Part shown: piece after piece, positions 1 through 11,738 of the stretch
Numbering within the stretch: the first letter of the stretch is position 1
Layout of the letters: each line of letters starts with the position of its first letter
Source of the DNA: Cupriavidus sp. IDO
GTDB taxonomy: Bacteria > Pseudomonadota > Gammaproteobacteria > Burkholderiales > Burkholderiaceae
NCBI RefSeq assembly: GCF_000812465.1
Contig: NZ_JWMA01000104.1
Span: 62,001 to 126,000, forward strand
Direction: 5' to 3'
DNA length: 64,000 nt
The notes under the pieces: generated by a model
What the model was told of the DNA's origin: nothing
Databases searched by the model: none
Seen by the model: the letters and a program-made list of their open reading frames with translations, nothing else
Translations under genes and position numbers: made by a program

Positions 1-1280
<1,280 letters not shown>

Positions 1281-2298
1281 CGAGCAGGCGGATCAGCTTG
1301 CGCAGCTCGGTGTAGCGGCCGGCCACCTGGCGGGTGTACTTGAGCACGAGGGGCAGGTTGGCCAGGTAGCCGTCCTTGCCGTCGCGATGGTAGAGGCGCG
1401 CGAAGATACCGAGCACCTTCAGGTGGCGTTGCAGTCCCATCCACTCGAAATCGCGGTAGAACTCGCCGAAGTCGGCGCTCACCGGCAGGCCGGCCTTGCG
1501 GGCGCGTTCCCAGTAGCGGATCAGCCAGTCCAGTTGCTGCTCCTCGTCCCATTCGATGTAGGCGTCGCGCCACAGCGAGACGGCATCGTAGGTGATCGGG
1601 CCGATGACGGCGTCCTGGAAATCCAAAATGCCGGGGTTGGCGCCGCCTTCCAGCACCATCAGGTTGCGCGAGTGGTAGTCGCGGTGCACGTACACCTGCG
1701 GCTGCGCCAGGTTGTTGGCGAGCAGCGTGTCCATCACTTCGCGCAGGTCGGCCTGCTGGGCGTCGTTCAGGGTAGCGCCGAGATGCTTTGCCACGTACCA
1801 CTGCGGGAACAGGTCCAGCTCACGCTGGAGCAGGGCGCGGTCGTAGGCCGGCAGCTCGCCGGGACGCGTGGCGGCCTGAATGCTCACCAGGGCGGCCGCG
1901 GCATCCGCATACATGCCATTCGCGCTGGAATCGTCGAGCCGGGACAGGTAGGTCTGGTTGCCGAGGTCGGCCAGCAACAGGAAGCCCTGCTCCAGGTCCT
2001 GCGCCAGCACCGTCGGCACCGTCACGCCGGCCGCGCCGAACAGCGCAGCGACGTGGATGAACGGCCGGCAGTCCTCGTGCGATGGCGGCGCATCCATCAC
2101 GATCGCTGTCGGATGGGCCGGGTGCCCGGTGCTGACGCGGAAGTAGCGCCGGAAGCTGGCATCGGCCGATGCGGGGGCGCAGGAATCGGGGTCGACGGAC
2201 CAGGCCGGACCGAGTCCGGACACCCAGGATTTGAGCTGGTCCAGGCGCGGGTCGTGAAGAAGTGCTGCCATGCCGGAAAGGGAGAATTGGTTGCCCCG

Positions 2299-2304
2299 TA
2301 TAAT
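2299..2304 (+). promoter_or_regulatory. Probable -10 box of the lptD operon
   Basis: A perfect TATAAT lies 126 bases before the lptD start, in the 158-base gap between the divergent amgK and lptD genes. No good -35 box sits 16-18 bases upstream, so the call rests on the -10 hexamer and its placement only. Confidence 0.35.
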
Positions 2305-2429
2305 ACCCGACCAGACCCGGGCACCGGGACGGCTCCCGGGAGGGGCCTTCGTTGCCCCGCAGCCTGCTCCGGCGGGGGCTGGCGGCTTGCAGGCGAGCCG
2401 CGGCCACTGACCTGACTGACGACCCGCGA

Positions 2430-4862
2430 ATGACCGAACAACGACGATCACCGAACAATAAGGCCATCCTGTCGCCTGCGCCCTCCGGCCCTTCCCGCCG
2501 CTCTGGCCGGTTGCCCGTCAGTGCGCTGCGGCCGCTCGTGCTGGCCATGGCCGGGCTGTCGGTGGGCGCGCACGCCCAGATGTCCGGTTCGGCAATTCCC
2601 GACCTGGACCAGGCCGAGCCCGCCATCGAAGCGGCACCCGAGGCGCCGCCTCCGCCTTCGGTTTCCGGCGAACTGCTGCCGCGCCTGGCCGAGCCGGGCA
2701 AGGCGAGCGAGCCCGATGCCAATCCGCCAACCTTCGTTTCCGGCGATCGCATGACCGGCTACAACGAGCGCGGCGTGGAGATGGAGGGCAATGCCGAGTT
2801 GCGCCGCGATGGCGGCGTGGTCAAGGGCGACAAGCTGACCTACGACCAGGACTCCGACGAAGCCTTCGTGCAAGGCAACGCCCGCCTGTCGCGCAGCGGT
2901 ACCCTGGCCGTGGGTCCGGAGGCGCGCATGAAGGTCGAGGCGAACGAAGGCTACATGCTGTCGCCCGACTACTATTTCCAGCAGACGGGTGGTAACGGCA
3001 AGGCCGAGCGCATCGATTTCCTGGACAAGGATCGCAGCACGATCAAGCACGCGTCGTACACCACGTGCTCGCCCGACAATGCGGACTGGTATTTCAGCGC
3101 GAGGCAGCTCGATATCGACAACGACCGCCAGGTGGGCGTGGCGCACGGCGGCGTGCTGCGTTTCTTCGACGTGCCGATCGCGGCCGCGCCGGTGTTCAGC
3201 TTCCCGCTTACCGACGAGCGCCGCAGCGGCTTCCTGGCGCCGCTGATCGGCTACGGCTCGCGTTCCGGCCTGGATATCACCGCGCCGTACTACTTCAACA
3301 TCGCGCCGAACCGCGACCTGACGCTCTTTCCCCGCGTAATGAGCTCGCGCGGCGTGATGCTTGGCGAAGATTATCGCTACCTGGGCGATGGTTATTCGGG
3401 CCGGGTGCGCGGCGACTTCCTGCCGGACGACCAGAAGACCCGCACCAATCGCTGGGCCTATTCGATCCAGCACAACCAGAGGCTGGCCACGGGGCTCAAT
3501 GCCTACCTGAACGTGAACCGGGTATCGGATGATAAATATCCGGACGACCTGACCCGCAGCGTGGCGCAATCGACTTTGCGCCAATACGTGCAGGAAGGCG
3601 GCGTCACGTACAACTGGCAAGATTTCACGGTCCTGGCGCGCGTACAGAAGTTCCAGACCCTGCTGCCCAGCGAGCCTTCGTATGAACGGGTGCCGCAGCT
3701 CAACGGCAAGTACATCCGCTATGACCTTGGCGGTTTCGACGTGCAGGTGGAGGCGGACTACACGCGCTTCCGCATTCCGCTGACGTCGACCGGCTTCCAG
3801 CAGCCGCAGGGCGAGCGGATGTTTATCCAGCCGAGCATCAGCTATCCGATCGTGCGGCCGGGCTGGTATGTCACGCCGAAGGTGATCTTCAATGCGACCC
3901 AATACCAGATGGAGGCGCAGAGCAACACCCCGACGGCACAGAACAACTTCTCGCGCACCGTGCCGACCTTCAGCTTCGATTCGGGCATGACCTTCGAGCG
4001 CAATGCGCCCGGGGTCAGCCGGCTATTCGGCGTGAACTACCTGCAGACCCTGGAGCCGCGGCTGTTCTACGTCTACACGCCGTTCCGCGACCAGAGCCAG
4101 TTCCCGCTGTTCGATACGGTGCAGTCGGACTTCGGCTATGGCCAGATTTTCAGCGAGAATCCGTTCACCGGCTACGACCGCGTCGCCGACAACAACAAGC
4201 TGACGGCAGGCCTGACCACGCGCCTGATCGAAGCGGATACCGGGATCGAGCGCTTCCGCGGCACCATCGCCCAGCGCTATGATTTCTCCGGGCAGCGCGT
4301 GCAGATCAACGGCACGCTGCCGGACCCGAAAGCAGGCAGTTCCGACCTGCTGGCCGCCACGACGATCCAGATGTTCCGGGGCTACTATCTGGATGCAGGC
4401 ATCCAGTACAACCCCGATACGGACCGGGTCAACTACTCGAACGTGGCGTTCTCGTGGCGCCCGGAGCCGCGCAAGCTGCTCAACCTCGGCTATCGCTACC
4501 GGCGTCCGACGGCGGTGACGGACAATACCGCGATCGACCAGTTCGAGATCTCGGGCCAGTGGCCGATCACACAGCGTGCCTATGGCATCGGACGTTTCGC
4601 CTTTGACCTGAACGCGAACCAGATGGTCGATTCGCTCGCCGGCGTCGAGTACGCGGCGGACTGCTGGGTGGGGCGGATCGTCTATCAGCGCTTCCGCAAT
4701 ACCTCGCAGGGTTACACCGGGCGGGTCTTCCTGCAGGTCGAGTTCCGCGGCCTGTCGAAGATCGGCTCGAATCCGCTGGACATCCTGCGCCTGAATATTC
4801 CTGGGTACGAACCTGTCTCGGCAAAGCCGGTGCCAACGTCCCAGCTTGATCACTATGAATGA
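2430..4862 (+). CDS. lptD: LPS-assembly outer-membrane protein LptD
   Basis: LptD forms the outer-membrane barrel that, with the lipoprotein LptE, inserts LPS into the outer leaflet. The 810-residue product has an N-terminal signal peptide (LRPLVLAMAGLSVGAHAQ), a periplasmic OstA/LptA-like domain around residues 105-220 (DRMTGYNERGVEMEGNAEL, then GDKLTYDQDSDEAFVQGNA), and a long beta-barrel to the C-terminus. Only two cysteines are evident, C213 in the N-terminal domain and C745 in the barrel, against four in E. coli. The start is the ATG at 2430; an in-frame ATG at 2352 would add a non-conserved, Arg-rich tail. surA begins 9 bases after the stop. Confidence 0.93.
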   Translation: MTEQRRSPNNKAILSPAPSGPSRRSGRLPVSALRPLVLAMAGLSVGAHAQMSGSAIPDLDQAEPAIEAAPEAPPPPSVSGELLPRLAEPGKASEPDANPPTFVSGDRMTGYNERGVEMEGNAELRRDGGVVKGDKLTYDQDSDEAFVQGNARLSRSGTLAVGPEARMKVEANEGYMLSPDYYFQQTGGNGKAERIDFLDKDRSTIKHASYTTCSPDNADWYFSARQLDIDNDRQVGVAHGGVLRFFDVPIAAAPVFSFPLTDERRSGFLAPLIGYGSRSGLDITAPYYFNIAPNRDLTLFPRVMSSRGVMLGEDYRYLGDGYSGRVRGDFLPDDQKTRTNRWAYSIQHNQRLATGLNAYLNVNRVSDDKYPDDLTRSVAQSTLRQYVQEGGVTYNWQDFTVLARVQKFQTLLPSEPSYERVPQLNGKYIRYDLGGFDVQVEADYTRFRIPLTSTGFQQPQGERMFIQPSISYPIVRPGWYVTPKVIFNATQYQMEAQSNTPTAQNNFSRTVPTFSFDSGMTFERNAPGVSRLFGVNYLQTLEPRLFYVYTPFRDQSQFPLFDTVQSDFGYGQIFSENPFTGYDRVADNNKLTAGLTTRLIEADTGIERFRGTIAQRYDFSGQRVQINGTLPDPKAGSSDLLAATTIQMFRGYYLDAGIQYNPDTDRVNYSNVAFSWRPEPRKLLNLGYRYRRPTAVTDNTAIDQFEISGQWPITQRAYGIGRFAFDLNANQMVDSLAGVEYAADCWVGRIVYQRFRNTSQGYTGRVFLQVEFRGLSKIGSNPLDILRLNIPGYEPVSAKPVPTSQLDHYE

Positions 4863-4871
4863 CGGATTACG

Positions 4872-6359
4872 ATGAAACGTCAAGAATTCGCCGTGTTTTC
4901 CCTTCTCATGACGCAGTGGCACCGGCTGCTGCTGCCGGCCGTGCTGACGGCGCTTGCTGCGCCGGCCATGGCCCAGCTCAAGGCGCCTTCCCAGGGGCCG
5001 CGCGCCAGTGGCGTCTTTGTGCCGCAGGCGAGTGACGTCGCGGCGCCGTCCAGCCAGCCGCAACTTGGCGTGCCGCAGCCCTCTACCGACGCCAGGCGCT
5101 CGCAGCTGGTGGATGAAGTGGTCGCGGTGGTCAACAACAGCGTGATCACGCGTCGCGAACTGCTTGACCGGGCCGACGAGATCGAGAACCAGCTGCGCAC
5201 CGCCAACCGGCCCGCGCCGGCCCGGGCCGACCTGCTCGGGGAAGTGCTGGAGCGCCTGGTGATGGAACGCGTGCAGACGCAGGCTGCCCAGGAGGCCGGC
5301 ATCCGCGTGACGGACCAGGAAGTCGACCGTGCCATCGAATCGGTGGCGCAGCAGAACCGCATGAACGCAACCGACCTGCGCAAGCGCGTCGAGGCAAGCG
5401 GCATGACCTGGACCAAGTACCGCGACGAACTGCGCAAGCAGGTGCAGGTGATTCGCCTGCGCGAGCGTGAAGTGGATTCCAAGGTACAGGTCTATGACGG
5501 CGAGATCGACAATTACCTCGCTGCCCGTGGCGGCCAGCAGGGGGCGGCGTCCGGCCCGACCGAATACAACGTGGCGCAGATCCTCGTGCGCGTGCCCGAA
5601 AATGCCTCCGACGCACAGAAGCAGGCGCTGCGCGCCAAGGCCGAAGGACTGCTGAAGCAGGCCCAGGGCGGCGCAGATTTTGCCCAGCTGGCCCAGTCCA
5701 GCTCCGAAGGCCCGGAAGCGGCCCAGGGCGGCACGATGGGCTTCCGCGAAATCGGCCGGCTGCCGGCGCTGTTTGCCAATGCGGTGGTCGATCTGCAGAC
5801 CGGCGCCGTGGCGCCGCAGGTGGTGGAGAGCGCCAACGGCTTCCATATCATCAAGCTGGTGGCCAAGCGCGCCGCGCCGGCGGCGGCATCGAATCCCGCC
5901 GCCGCTTCGAAGATCACCCAGACCCAGGTCCGGCACATCCTGATCCGCACCGGCCCCAACATGCCGGAGGCCGAAGCGCGCCGCCAGCTCGGCACGCTGC
6001 GCGACCGCATTTCGCACGGCGGCGATTTTGCCGATGCCGCCAAGCGTTTCTCGCAGGATGGCTCGGCCCAGGCCGGCGGCGATCTGGGCTGGGTCTCGCC
6101 GGGCGAGCTGGTGCCGGAATTCGAACAGGCGATGAACCGTCTGCGCCCGGGCGAAGTGTCCGAGCCGGTGGTGACCCAGTTCGGCGTGCACCTGATCCAG
6201 GTGCTCAACCGCCGCGAAACCGAGATGGCGCCCGAGAAGCGGCGCGACTTCGCGCGTGCGGAAATCCGCGAACAGAAGCTGCGCGCCGCCTATGATGACT
6301 GGGTGCGCCAGCTGCGCTCGCAGGCGTACGTCGAGTATCGCGTCAACCGCCAGCGCTGA
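4872..6359 (+). CDS. surA: Periplasmic chaperone / peptidyl-prolyl isomerase SurA
   Basis: SurA escorts unfolded outer-membrane proteins, including LptD, through the periplasm. The 495-residue protein has a signal peptide ending at APAMA|QLK, an N-terminal chaperone domain (VVNNSVITRRELLDR, then VLERLVMERVQTQAAQEAG), and two parvulin domains at about residues 230-330 (YNVAQILVRVP through GFHIIKL) and 350-450 (VRHILIRTGPN through GVHLIQVL). A short C-terminal helix follows. It lies 9 bases after lptD, the classical lptD-surA-pdxA-rsmA order, so client and chaperone are co-expressed. Confidence 0.95.
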   Translation: MKRQEFAVFSLLMTQWHRLLLPAVLTALAAPAMAQLKAPSQGPRASGVFVPQASDVAAPSSQPQLGVPQPSTDARRSQLVDEVVAVVNNSVITRRELLDRADEIENQLRTANRPAPARADLLGEVLERLVMERVQTQAAQEAGIRVTDQEVDRAIESVAQQNRMNATDLRKRVEASGMTWTKYRDELRKQVQVIRLREREVDSKVQVYDGEIDNYLAARGGQQGAASGPTEYNVAQILVRVPENASDAQKQALRAKAEGLLKQAQGGADFAQLAQSSSEGPEAAQGGTMGFREIGRLPALFANAVVDLQTGAVAPQVVESANGFHIIKLVAKRAAPAAASNPAAASKITQTQVRHILIRTGPNMPEAEARRQLGTLRDRISHGGDFADAAKRFSQDGSAQAGGDLGWVSPGELVPEFEQAMNRLRPGEVSEPVVTQFGVHLIQVLNRRETEMAPEKRRDFARAEIREQKLRAAYDDWVRQLRSQAYVEYRVNRQR

Positions 6360-6379
6360 TCGCGCCGCCCATCCCCGCC

Positions 6380-7435
6380 ATGCCAGACCCGCTTGCTCTA
6401 GCCATCTCGACCGGCGAACCCGCCGGTATCGGCCCCGATATCACCATCGAGGCGCTGCTGCAGTTCGCGGGGAATAATGGCCACTATCGTTTCCATGTGC
6501 TGGGCGATACCCACCTGCTGGCGTCGCGTGCCGAGGCGCTCGGCGTGGCGCACGCGTGGAAGCGCAAGATTGCAGAGGGCGACGTGGTGGTCGAGCACGT
6601 CGGGCTCGGCGTCGCATGCGACCCGGGGCGCCTGGATGCGCGCAACGGCCGCTACGTGCTGGCGCTGCTCGATGCCGCCATCGCCGGTTGCCGCGCGCAC
6701 GGCGGCGTGGCGCCGCGATATGCGGCAATGGTCACCGCACCCGTGCAGAAGAGCACCATCAACGACGCCGGCGTGCCCTTCACCGGGCACACCGAATACC
6801 TGGCCGAAAGCGCCGGCGTGCCGCGCGTGGTGATGATGCTGGCCGGGCCCCAGCCCGCCCACGACAACGCCATGCTGCGCGTCGCACTGGCCACTACGCA
6901 CCTGCCGCTGCGCGGGGTGCCCGATGCGCTATCGGTGCCGCTGCTGGTGGAAACGCTCTCGATCATCGATGCCGACCTGCGCCGGTACTTCGGCATTGCA
7001 CGGCCGCGCATCCTGGTGACCGGGCTGAATCCCCATGCCGGCGAAAGCGGGCACATGGGCCGCGAAGAGATCGACATTATCGAACCGGCGCTGGCGCTGG
7101 CCTGCGATGCGGGCATCGATGCGCGCGGCCCGTATCCGGCCGATACGCTGTTCCAGCCGCGCCATCTGCGCGACGCGGACTGCGTGCTGGCCATGTACCA
7201 CGACCAGGGCCTGGCGCCGCTCAAGTACGGCACCTTCGGGCACGGGGTGAATATCACGCTCGGCCTGCCCTTTATCCGCACTTCGGTGGATCACGGCACC
7301 GCGCTTGGCCTCGCCGCCAGCGGCCAGGCCGAGCACGGCAGCATGATCGAAGCCATCCGCAGTGCCATCACCATGGCCGGCCACGCCAACGGCAGGCACA
7401 CTGGCGCCGCTCCCGGCGCCAGGCCACCACACTAA
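6380..7435 (+). CDS. pdxA: 4-hydroxythreonine-4-phosphate dehydrogenase
   Basis: PdxA oxidises 4-phosphohydroxy-L-threonine with NAD in the DXP-dependent pathway to pyridoxal 5'-phosphate. The 351-residue protein starts PDPLALAISTGEPAGIGPD, the family opening. It has the metal-ligand histidines in FTGHTEYLAE, GLNPHAGESGHMG and YHDQGLAPLKYGTFG, and closes with LPFIRTSVDHGTA. It follows surA by 20 bases and precedes rsmA by 18 bases, fitting one operon. Length and motifs are normal for the family. Confidence 0.95.
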   Translation: MPDPLALAISTGEPAGIGPDITIEALLQFAGNNGHYRFHVLGDTHLLASRAEALGVAHAWKRKIAEGDVVVEHVGLGVACDPGRLDARNGRYVLALLDAAIAGCRAHGGVAPRYAAMVTAPVQKSTINDAGVPFTGHTEYLAESAGVPRVVMMLAGPQPAHDNAMLRVALATTHLPLRGVPDALSVPLLVETLSIIDADLRRYFGIARPRILVTGLNPHAGESGHMGREEIDIIEPALALACDAGIDARGPYPADTLFQPRHLRDADCVLAMYHDQGLAPLKYGTFGHGVNITLGLPFIRTSVDHGTALGLAASGQAEHGSMIEAIRSAITMAGHANGRHTGAAPGARPPH

Positions 7436-7453
7436 GAGCCGGTCAGACATTCC

Positions 7454-8290
7454 ATGCGTTCAAACGTGCACCAGGGCCATGTGGCCCGCAAGCGATTCGG
7501 GCAGAACTTCCTGGTCGACGACACCATCATTCACGGCATCGTCAATGCCATCAATCCGCAGCCGGAAGACGTGCTGGTCGAGATCGGCCCCGGACTGGGC
7601 GCGCTGACCGATCCGCTGCTCGAGCGCCTGCCGCAGATGCAGGTGGTCGAGCTCGACCGCGACCTCGTCGAGCGCCTCAAGCGCCGCTATGGCGATCGTC
7701 TCGCGATCCACGCCGGCGACGCCCTGGCTTTCGATTTCAGCAAGCTGGAGGTGCCCGGCCGGCCGCTGCGCATCGTCGGCAACCTGCCGTACAACATCTC
7801 CAGCCCGCTGCTGTTCCACCTGATGGCATTTGCCGACCAGGTGCGCGACCAGCATTTCATGCTGCAGAAGGAAGTGGTCGAGCGGATGGTGGCGCAGCCC
7901 GGCAGCAAGGCGTTCGGCCGGCTGTCGATCATGCTGCAGGTGCGCTACTACATGGAATACGTGCTCGATGTGCCGCCGGGTTCGTTCAATCCGCCGCCCA
8001 AGGTCGACTCGGCCGTGGTGCGCATGATTCCATGGCCGCGCCATGACGACGGCAGGCTGCGTTCGCCGTATGCCGAATGCGACATCACCGTGCTGGGCGA
8101 CCTCGTCACGGCGGCGTTCTCGCAGCGCCGCAAGGTGCTGCGCAACACGCTGTCGTTCCTGCGCGACCAGATCGACTTCGAGGCGATCGGCTTCGACCTC
8201 GGCCGCCGCGCCGAGGAAGTGCCGGTCGGCGAGTACGTCGAGCTGGCGCGCCGGCTCGGCGACGGCAGCCCGGCAAGGCGCCAGGCCTGA
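7454..8290 (+). CDS. rsmA: 16S rRNA (A1518/A1519-N6) dimethyltransferase
   Basis: RsmA (KsgA) dimethylates two adjacent adenines near the 3' end of 16S rRNA during late small-subunit assembly, using S-adenosylmethionine. In the 278-residue protein the family opening [11 protein letters not shown] is followed by the SAM-binding [15 protein letters not shown] and by the catalytic motif [16 protein letters not shown]-terminal region with [12 protein letters not shown] follows. It is the fourth gene of the lptD operon. A 64-base gap without an obvious terminator separates it from trpS, which may be co-transcribed. Confidence 0.95.
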   Translation: MRSNVHQGHVARKRFGQNFLVDDTIIHGIVNAINPQPEDVLVEIGPGLGALTDPLLERLPQMQVVELDRDLVERLKRRYGDRLAIHAGDALAFDFSKLEVPGRPLRIVGNLPYNISSPLLFHLMAFADQVRDQHFMLQKEVVERMVAQPGSKAFGRLSIMLQVRYYMEYVLDVPPGSFNPPPKVDSAVVRMIPWPRHDDGRLRSPYAECDITVLGDLVTAAFSQRRKVLRNTLSFLRDQIDFEAIGFDLGRRAEEVPVGEYVELARRLGDGSPARRQA

Positions 8291-8354
8291 CCCACTGCGG
8301 CAACCCGCTCAACTCCAGTAAATCCTTGCCAGTAATTCCCGCGACCCTTCGCCA

Positions 8355-9389
8355 ATGACAGCCAACACCCAACCCACCCGGCGCCCCGTCATCCTGACCG
8401 GTGACCGTCCCACCGGCCCGCTCCACCTGGGCCACTACGTCGGCTCGCTCAAGAGCCGCGTGGCGCTGCAGGACTCGCACCAGCAGTACCTGCTGCTGGC
8501 CGATACCCAGGCCATGACCGACAACGCGAGCGACCCCGACAAGGTGCGGCGCAACGTGCTGGAAGTCGCGCTCGACTACCTGGCCGTCGGCATCGATCCC
8601 GAGAAGACCACCATCGTGGTGCAGTCGCAACTGCCGGCGCTGGCCGAGCTGACGCTGCTGTACATGAACTTCGTGACGGTGGCGCGCCTGGAGCGCAATC
8701 CCACCATCAAGGACGAGATCCAGGCACGCGGCTTCGGCCGCGATATTCCCGCGGGCTTCCTCTGCTATCCGGTCGCGCAGGCCGCCGACATCACCGCCTT
8801 CAAGGCCGTGGTGGTGCCGGTGGGTGAAGACCAGGCGCCGCTGATCGAGCAGACCAACGAGATCGTGCGCCGCATCAATCACCAGGTCGGGCGCGATGTG
8901 CTGCCCCAGTGCACGGCGCTGATTCCCAAGTTCGGCCGCCTGCCGGGCGTGGACGGCAAGGCCAAGATGAGCAAGTCGCAGGGCAACGCGATTGCGCTGG
9001 GCGCCTCGCCCGAGCAGATCAAGGCCGCGGTGCACAGCATGTACACCGATCCGAACCACCTGCGCGTGTCCGATCCGGGACAGGTCGAGGGCAATATGGT
9101 TTTCACCTACCTGGACGCCTTCGATCCCCGCACGGACGAGGTGGAAGCGCTGAAGGAACAGTACCGCCAGGGCGGCCTGGGCGACATGGTGCTCAAGCGC
9201 CGTGTCGAAGGCGTGCTGCAGGACCTGCTGGCCCCGATCCGCGAGCGCCGCGAAGCGCTGGCCAAGGATCCGGGCTATGTGTTCGACATCCTGCGCAAGG
9301 GCACCGAGCAGGCGCGTGAGGTCACCCAGCAAACGCTGGATGAAGTGCGAGCGGCGCTCGGCACGTTCTCGTTCGAGCAGCGCGGCTGA
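8355..9389 (+). CDS. trpS: Tryptophanyl-tRNA synthetase
   Basis: TrpS charges tRNA-Trp with tryptophan. The 344-residue protein is a compact class I synthetase. The HIGH-like motif is seen as [18 protein letters not shown] and the KMSKS loop as [16 protein letters not shown]. The region [20 protein letters not shown] fits the Trp/substrate pocket of bacterial TrpS. It is transcribed with the upstream genes or from its own promoter in the 64-base gap. Its 3' end faces the eamA gene 32 bases away. Confidence 0.95.
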   Translation: MTANTQPTRRPVILTGDRPTGPLHLGHYVGSLKSRVALQDSHQQYLLLADTQAMTDNASDPDKVRRNVLEVALDYLAVGIDPEKTTIVVQSQLPALAELTLLYMNFVTVARLERNPTIKDEIQARGFGRDIPAGFLCYPVAQAADITAFKAVVVPVGEDQAPLIEQTNEIVRRINHQVGRDVLPQCTALIPKFGRLPGVDGKAKMSKSQGNAIALGASPEQIKAAVHSMYTDPNHLRVSDPGQVEGNMVFTYLDAFDPRTDEVEALKEQYRQGGLGDMVLKRRVEGVLQDLLAPIRERREALAKDPGYVFDILRKGTEQAREVTQQTLDEVRAALGTFSFEQRG

Positions 9390-9421
9390 AGAAAGTGCGA
9401 GAGGAATGCCGGCACGCCGCT

Positions 9422-10324
9422 TCAGGCGCGCCGGTTGACCAGCACGATGCCTGCCAGCACAAGCAGGGCCGCCACCGCAAAGCGCGGTCCCACGGCGTCG
9501 TGCATCAGCACTACACCAAAGGCCACGCCAAAGAGCGGCGTCAGGAAGGAAAACACCGACAGGCGTGAAGCCAGGTACTGGCGCAGCAGCCAGAACCACG
9601 TCAGGTAGCTCGCAAACGCGATCAGCACCGACTGGTAGAACAGGCTCAGCAGCACCATCCCATCCAGTTGCACCGTCTCGGTCTGCCCTGCGGCTACCGC
9701 CATCGCGAGCAGCAGCACGGCGGACACGGCCAGCTGGTAGAGCAGCGTCTTGCTTGCCGGCGCGCTGGCCAGGCGGCTGGCGCGTACCACCACCGTGGTC
9801 GCGGCCCACAGTGCTCCCGCGAGGATCCCGAGCGCATCGCCCAGCAGCGTGCTGCTATGCGCGGATGGCGCGGCGATGCCGTCGGCAAACGCCAGCGCCA
9901 TGCCAACGAACGCCAGCGCCACACCGAGCCACTGGTCGCTGTGCAGACGCTCGCCAGCTACCGCGAAGTGCATGCCAAGCGCCGTAAAGATCGGCGCGGT
10001 GTAGAGGAACACCGCCATGCGCGAGGCCGTGGTATGCCCAAGCCCGACAAAAATGCAGAAGAACTCGGCGCCGAACAGCAGGCCGGCCAGCAGCCCGGCG
10101 CTGAGCGTGCCGTCGCGCCGCCAGATCGGGGTGCCGCGCCAGGCGGCAAAGCCGAATACCAGCAGCGCCGCCACGGCCGAGCGCACGCCCGCCTGCAATA
10201 CGGCGCCCATCAGCGGCGCGGTGACCTTGATGACGACCTGCTGCAGGCCCCAGGCCGCGCACAGCACCACCATCAGGCCGATGGCGGTGCCGTCGAGCGG
10301 GCGTCTTAGTGTCTGCGCATCCAC
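9422..10324 (-). CDS. EamA-family (drug/metabolite exporter) inner-membrane protein
   Basis: The 300-residue protein consists of ten hydrophobic segments arranged as two EamA repeats. The first begins GLMVVLCAAWGLQQVVIKV and the second around LGDALGILAGALWAATTVV. Members export metabolites or amino acids. No substrate can be deduced. It lies 12 bases after gloA on the same strand and is the last gene of the long minus-strand series from glyQ. Confidence 0.85.
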   Translation of the reverse strand: MDAQTLRRPLDGTAIGLMVVLCAAWGLQQVVIKVTAPLMGAVLQAGVRSAVAALLVFGFAAWRGTPIWRRDGTLSAGLLAGLLFGAEFFCIFVGLGHTTASRMAVFLYTAPIFTALGMHFAVAGERLHSDQWLGVALAFVGMALAFADGIAAPSAHSSTLLGDALGILAGALWAATTVVVRASRLASAPASKTLLYQLAVSAVLLLAMAVAAGQTETVQLDGMVLLSLFYQSVLIAFASYLTWFWLLRQYLASRLSVFSFLTPLFGVAFGVVLMHDAVGPRFAVAALLVLAGIVLVNRRA

Positions 10325-10336
10325 CGCGGCCGCCGC

Positions 10337-10744
<408 letters not shown>

Positions 10745-10871
10745 TTGAGGGCCTTCAGGTTGTTTTCGTCCGCGGCATCTCGGGCGATGCCTGATATGCC
10801 GAGGATCTTGTAAGGGAAGGCGCCATTTTAGTGCGTTTGGACGAAGCACACCGGCGGTGGCCCTGACGAGC

Positions 10872-11738
10872 TCAGAAAGTCGGCAGCAGTTCCGGCGGAT
10901 GCGCGCGCAACTGCGCGCGGGCATCACGGAATTCCGGGAAGATGGATTCCACCGTTTCCCAGAAGCGCGGCCCGTGGTTCATTTCCCTCAGGTGCGCCAG
11001 TTCGTGCGCCGCCACGTAGTCAATCATCGACAGCGGAAAGTGCATCAGGCGCCAGTTCAGGCGGATCTTGCCGTCGGCGGTGCAACTGCCCCAGCGGGTC
11101 GCCGCGGAGGTCAGCGCGAAGCCGGTATGCCGCACGCCCAGCTTCCCGGCGTAGATCTCGAGCCGTTCGGCGAGCAACCGCCGCGCCTGCTGCTGCATCC
11201 AGCCTTGCACACGATCCTTGATCTGCTGCTCCTCCGCGTGTGCCGGCAGGGCCAGGTGCAGGATGCGGGTGTCGCCATCGAACAGCAGGGCGCCGATGGG
11301 CGATTCGAGGCTCAGCGTGATCGGCTGGCCCAGGAAGGGCAGGCTGGCGCCGTCGCGCCATTGCACGGTGGGCAGCACGCGCCGCGCTTCGCGGTGGCGC
11401 CATTCGCCGAGCTTGTTGAGGATCCAGCGCTGCTTCTCATGGATGGCCGATTCGATATCGGCCAGCGTCACCCAGCGCGGCGCCGTGATCGACAGCCCGC
11501 GATCATCGATGGTAAAGCCGATGGTGCGGCGCGACGAACGCTTGAGTGCGTAGTGCAGCGTATGTTCACCGACCCGCAATGCGCGCGCATTGGGTTGCGG
11601 CGCTGGCCAGGGTGCCGGTGCGGACTCGGGGCCGACCGACAGGCCTGCGCCACCGAGTGCGGCTCCCGGTGCGGCTTCGGCCAGCGGCAGCTCCATCTGG
11701 GCGCCGGGCGTATCTGGGGCGGGTCGCAGCAGCTTCAT
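10872..11738 (-). CDS. YgjP-like (DUF45) zinc metallopeptidase
   Basis: The 288-residue protein belongs to the YgjP/DUF45 family of SprT-like zinc peptidases. The zinc motif is [19 protein letters not shown] (HExxH plus a third His). The preceding [19 protein letters not shown] is the family hallmark. About 50 poorly conserved Pro/Ala-rich residues precede the domain. The ATG overlaps the stop of the acyltransferase gene (ATGA), so translation is coupled. The cellular role of this family is not established. Confidence 0.85.
   Translation of the reverse strand: MKLLRPAPDTPGAQMELPLAEAAPGAALGGAGLSVGPESAPAPWPAPQPNARALRVGEHTLHYALKRSSRRTIGFTIDDRGLSITAPRWVTLADIESAIHEKQRWILNKLGEWRHREARRVLPTVQWRDGASLPFLGQPITLSLESPIGALLFDGDTRILHLALPAHAEEQQIKDRVQGWMQQQARRLLAERLEIYAGKLGVRHTGFALTSAATRWGSCTADGKIRLNWRLMHFPLSMIDYVAAHELAHLREMNHGPRFWETVESIFPEFRDARAQLRAHPPELLPTF

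Noticed and set aside
4023-6191. A 722-codon minus-strand frame across lptD-surA
   Set aside because: It is antisense to two certain genes and has the same shadow composition (His, Arg, Ala, Gly).
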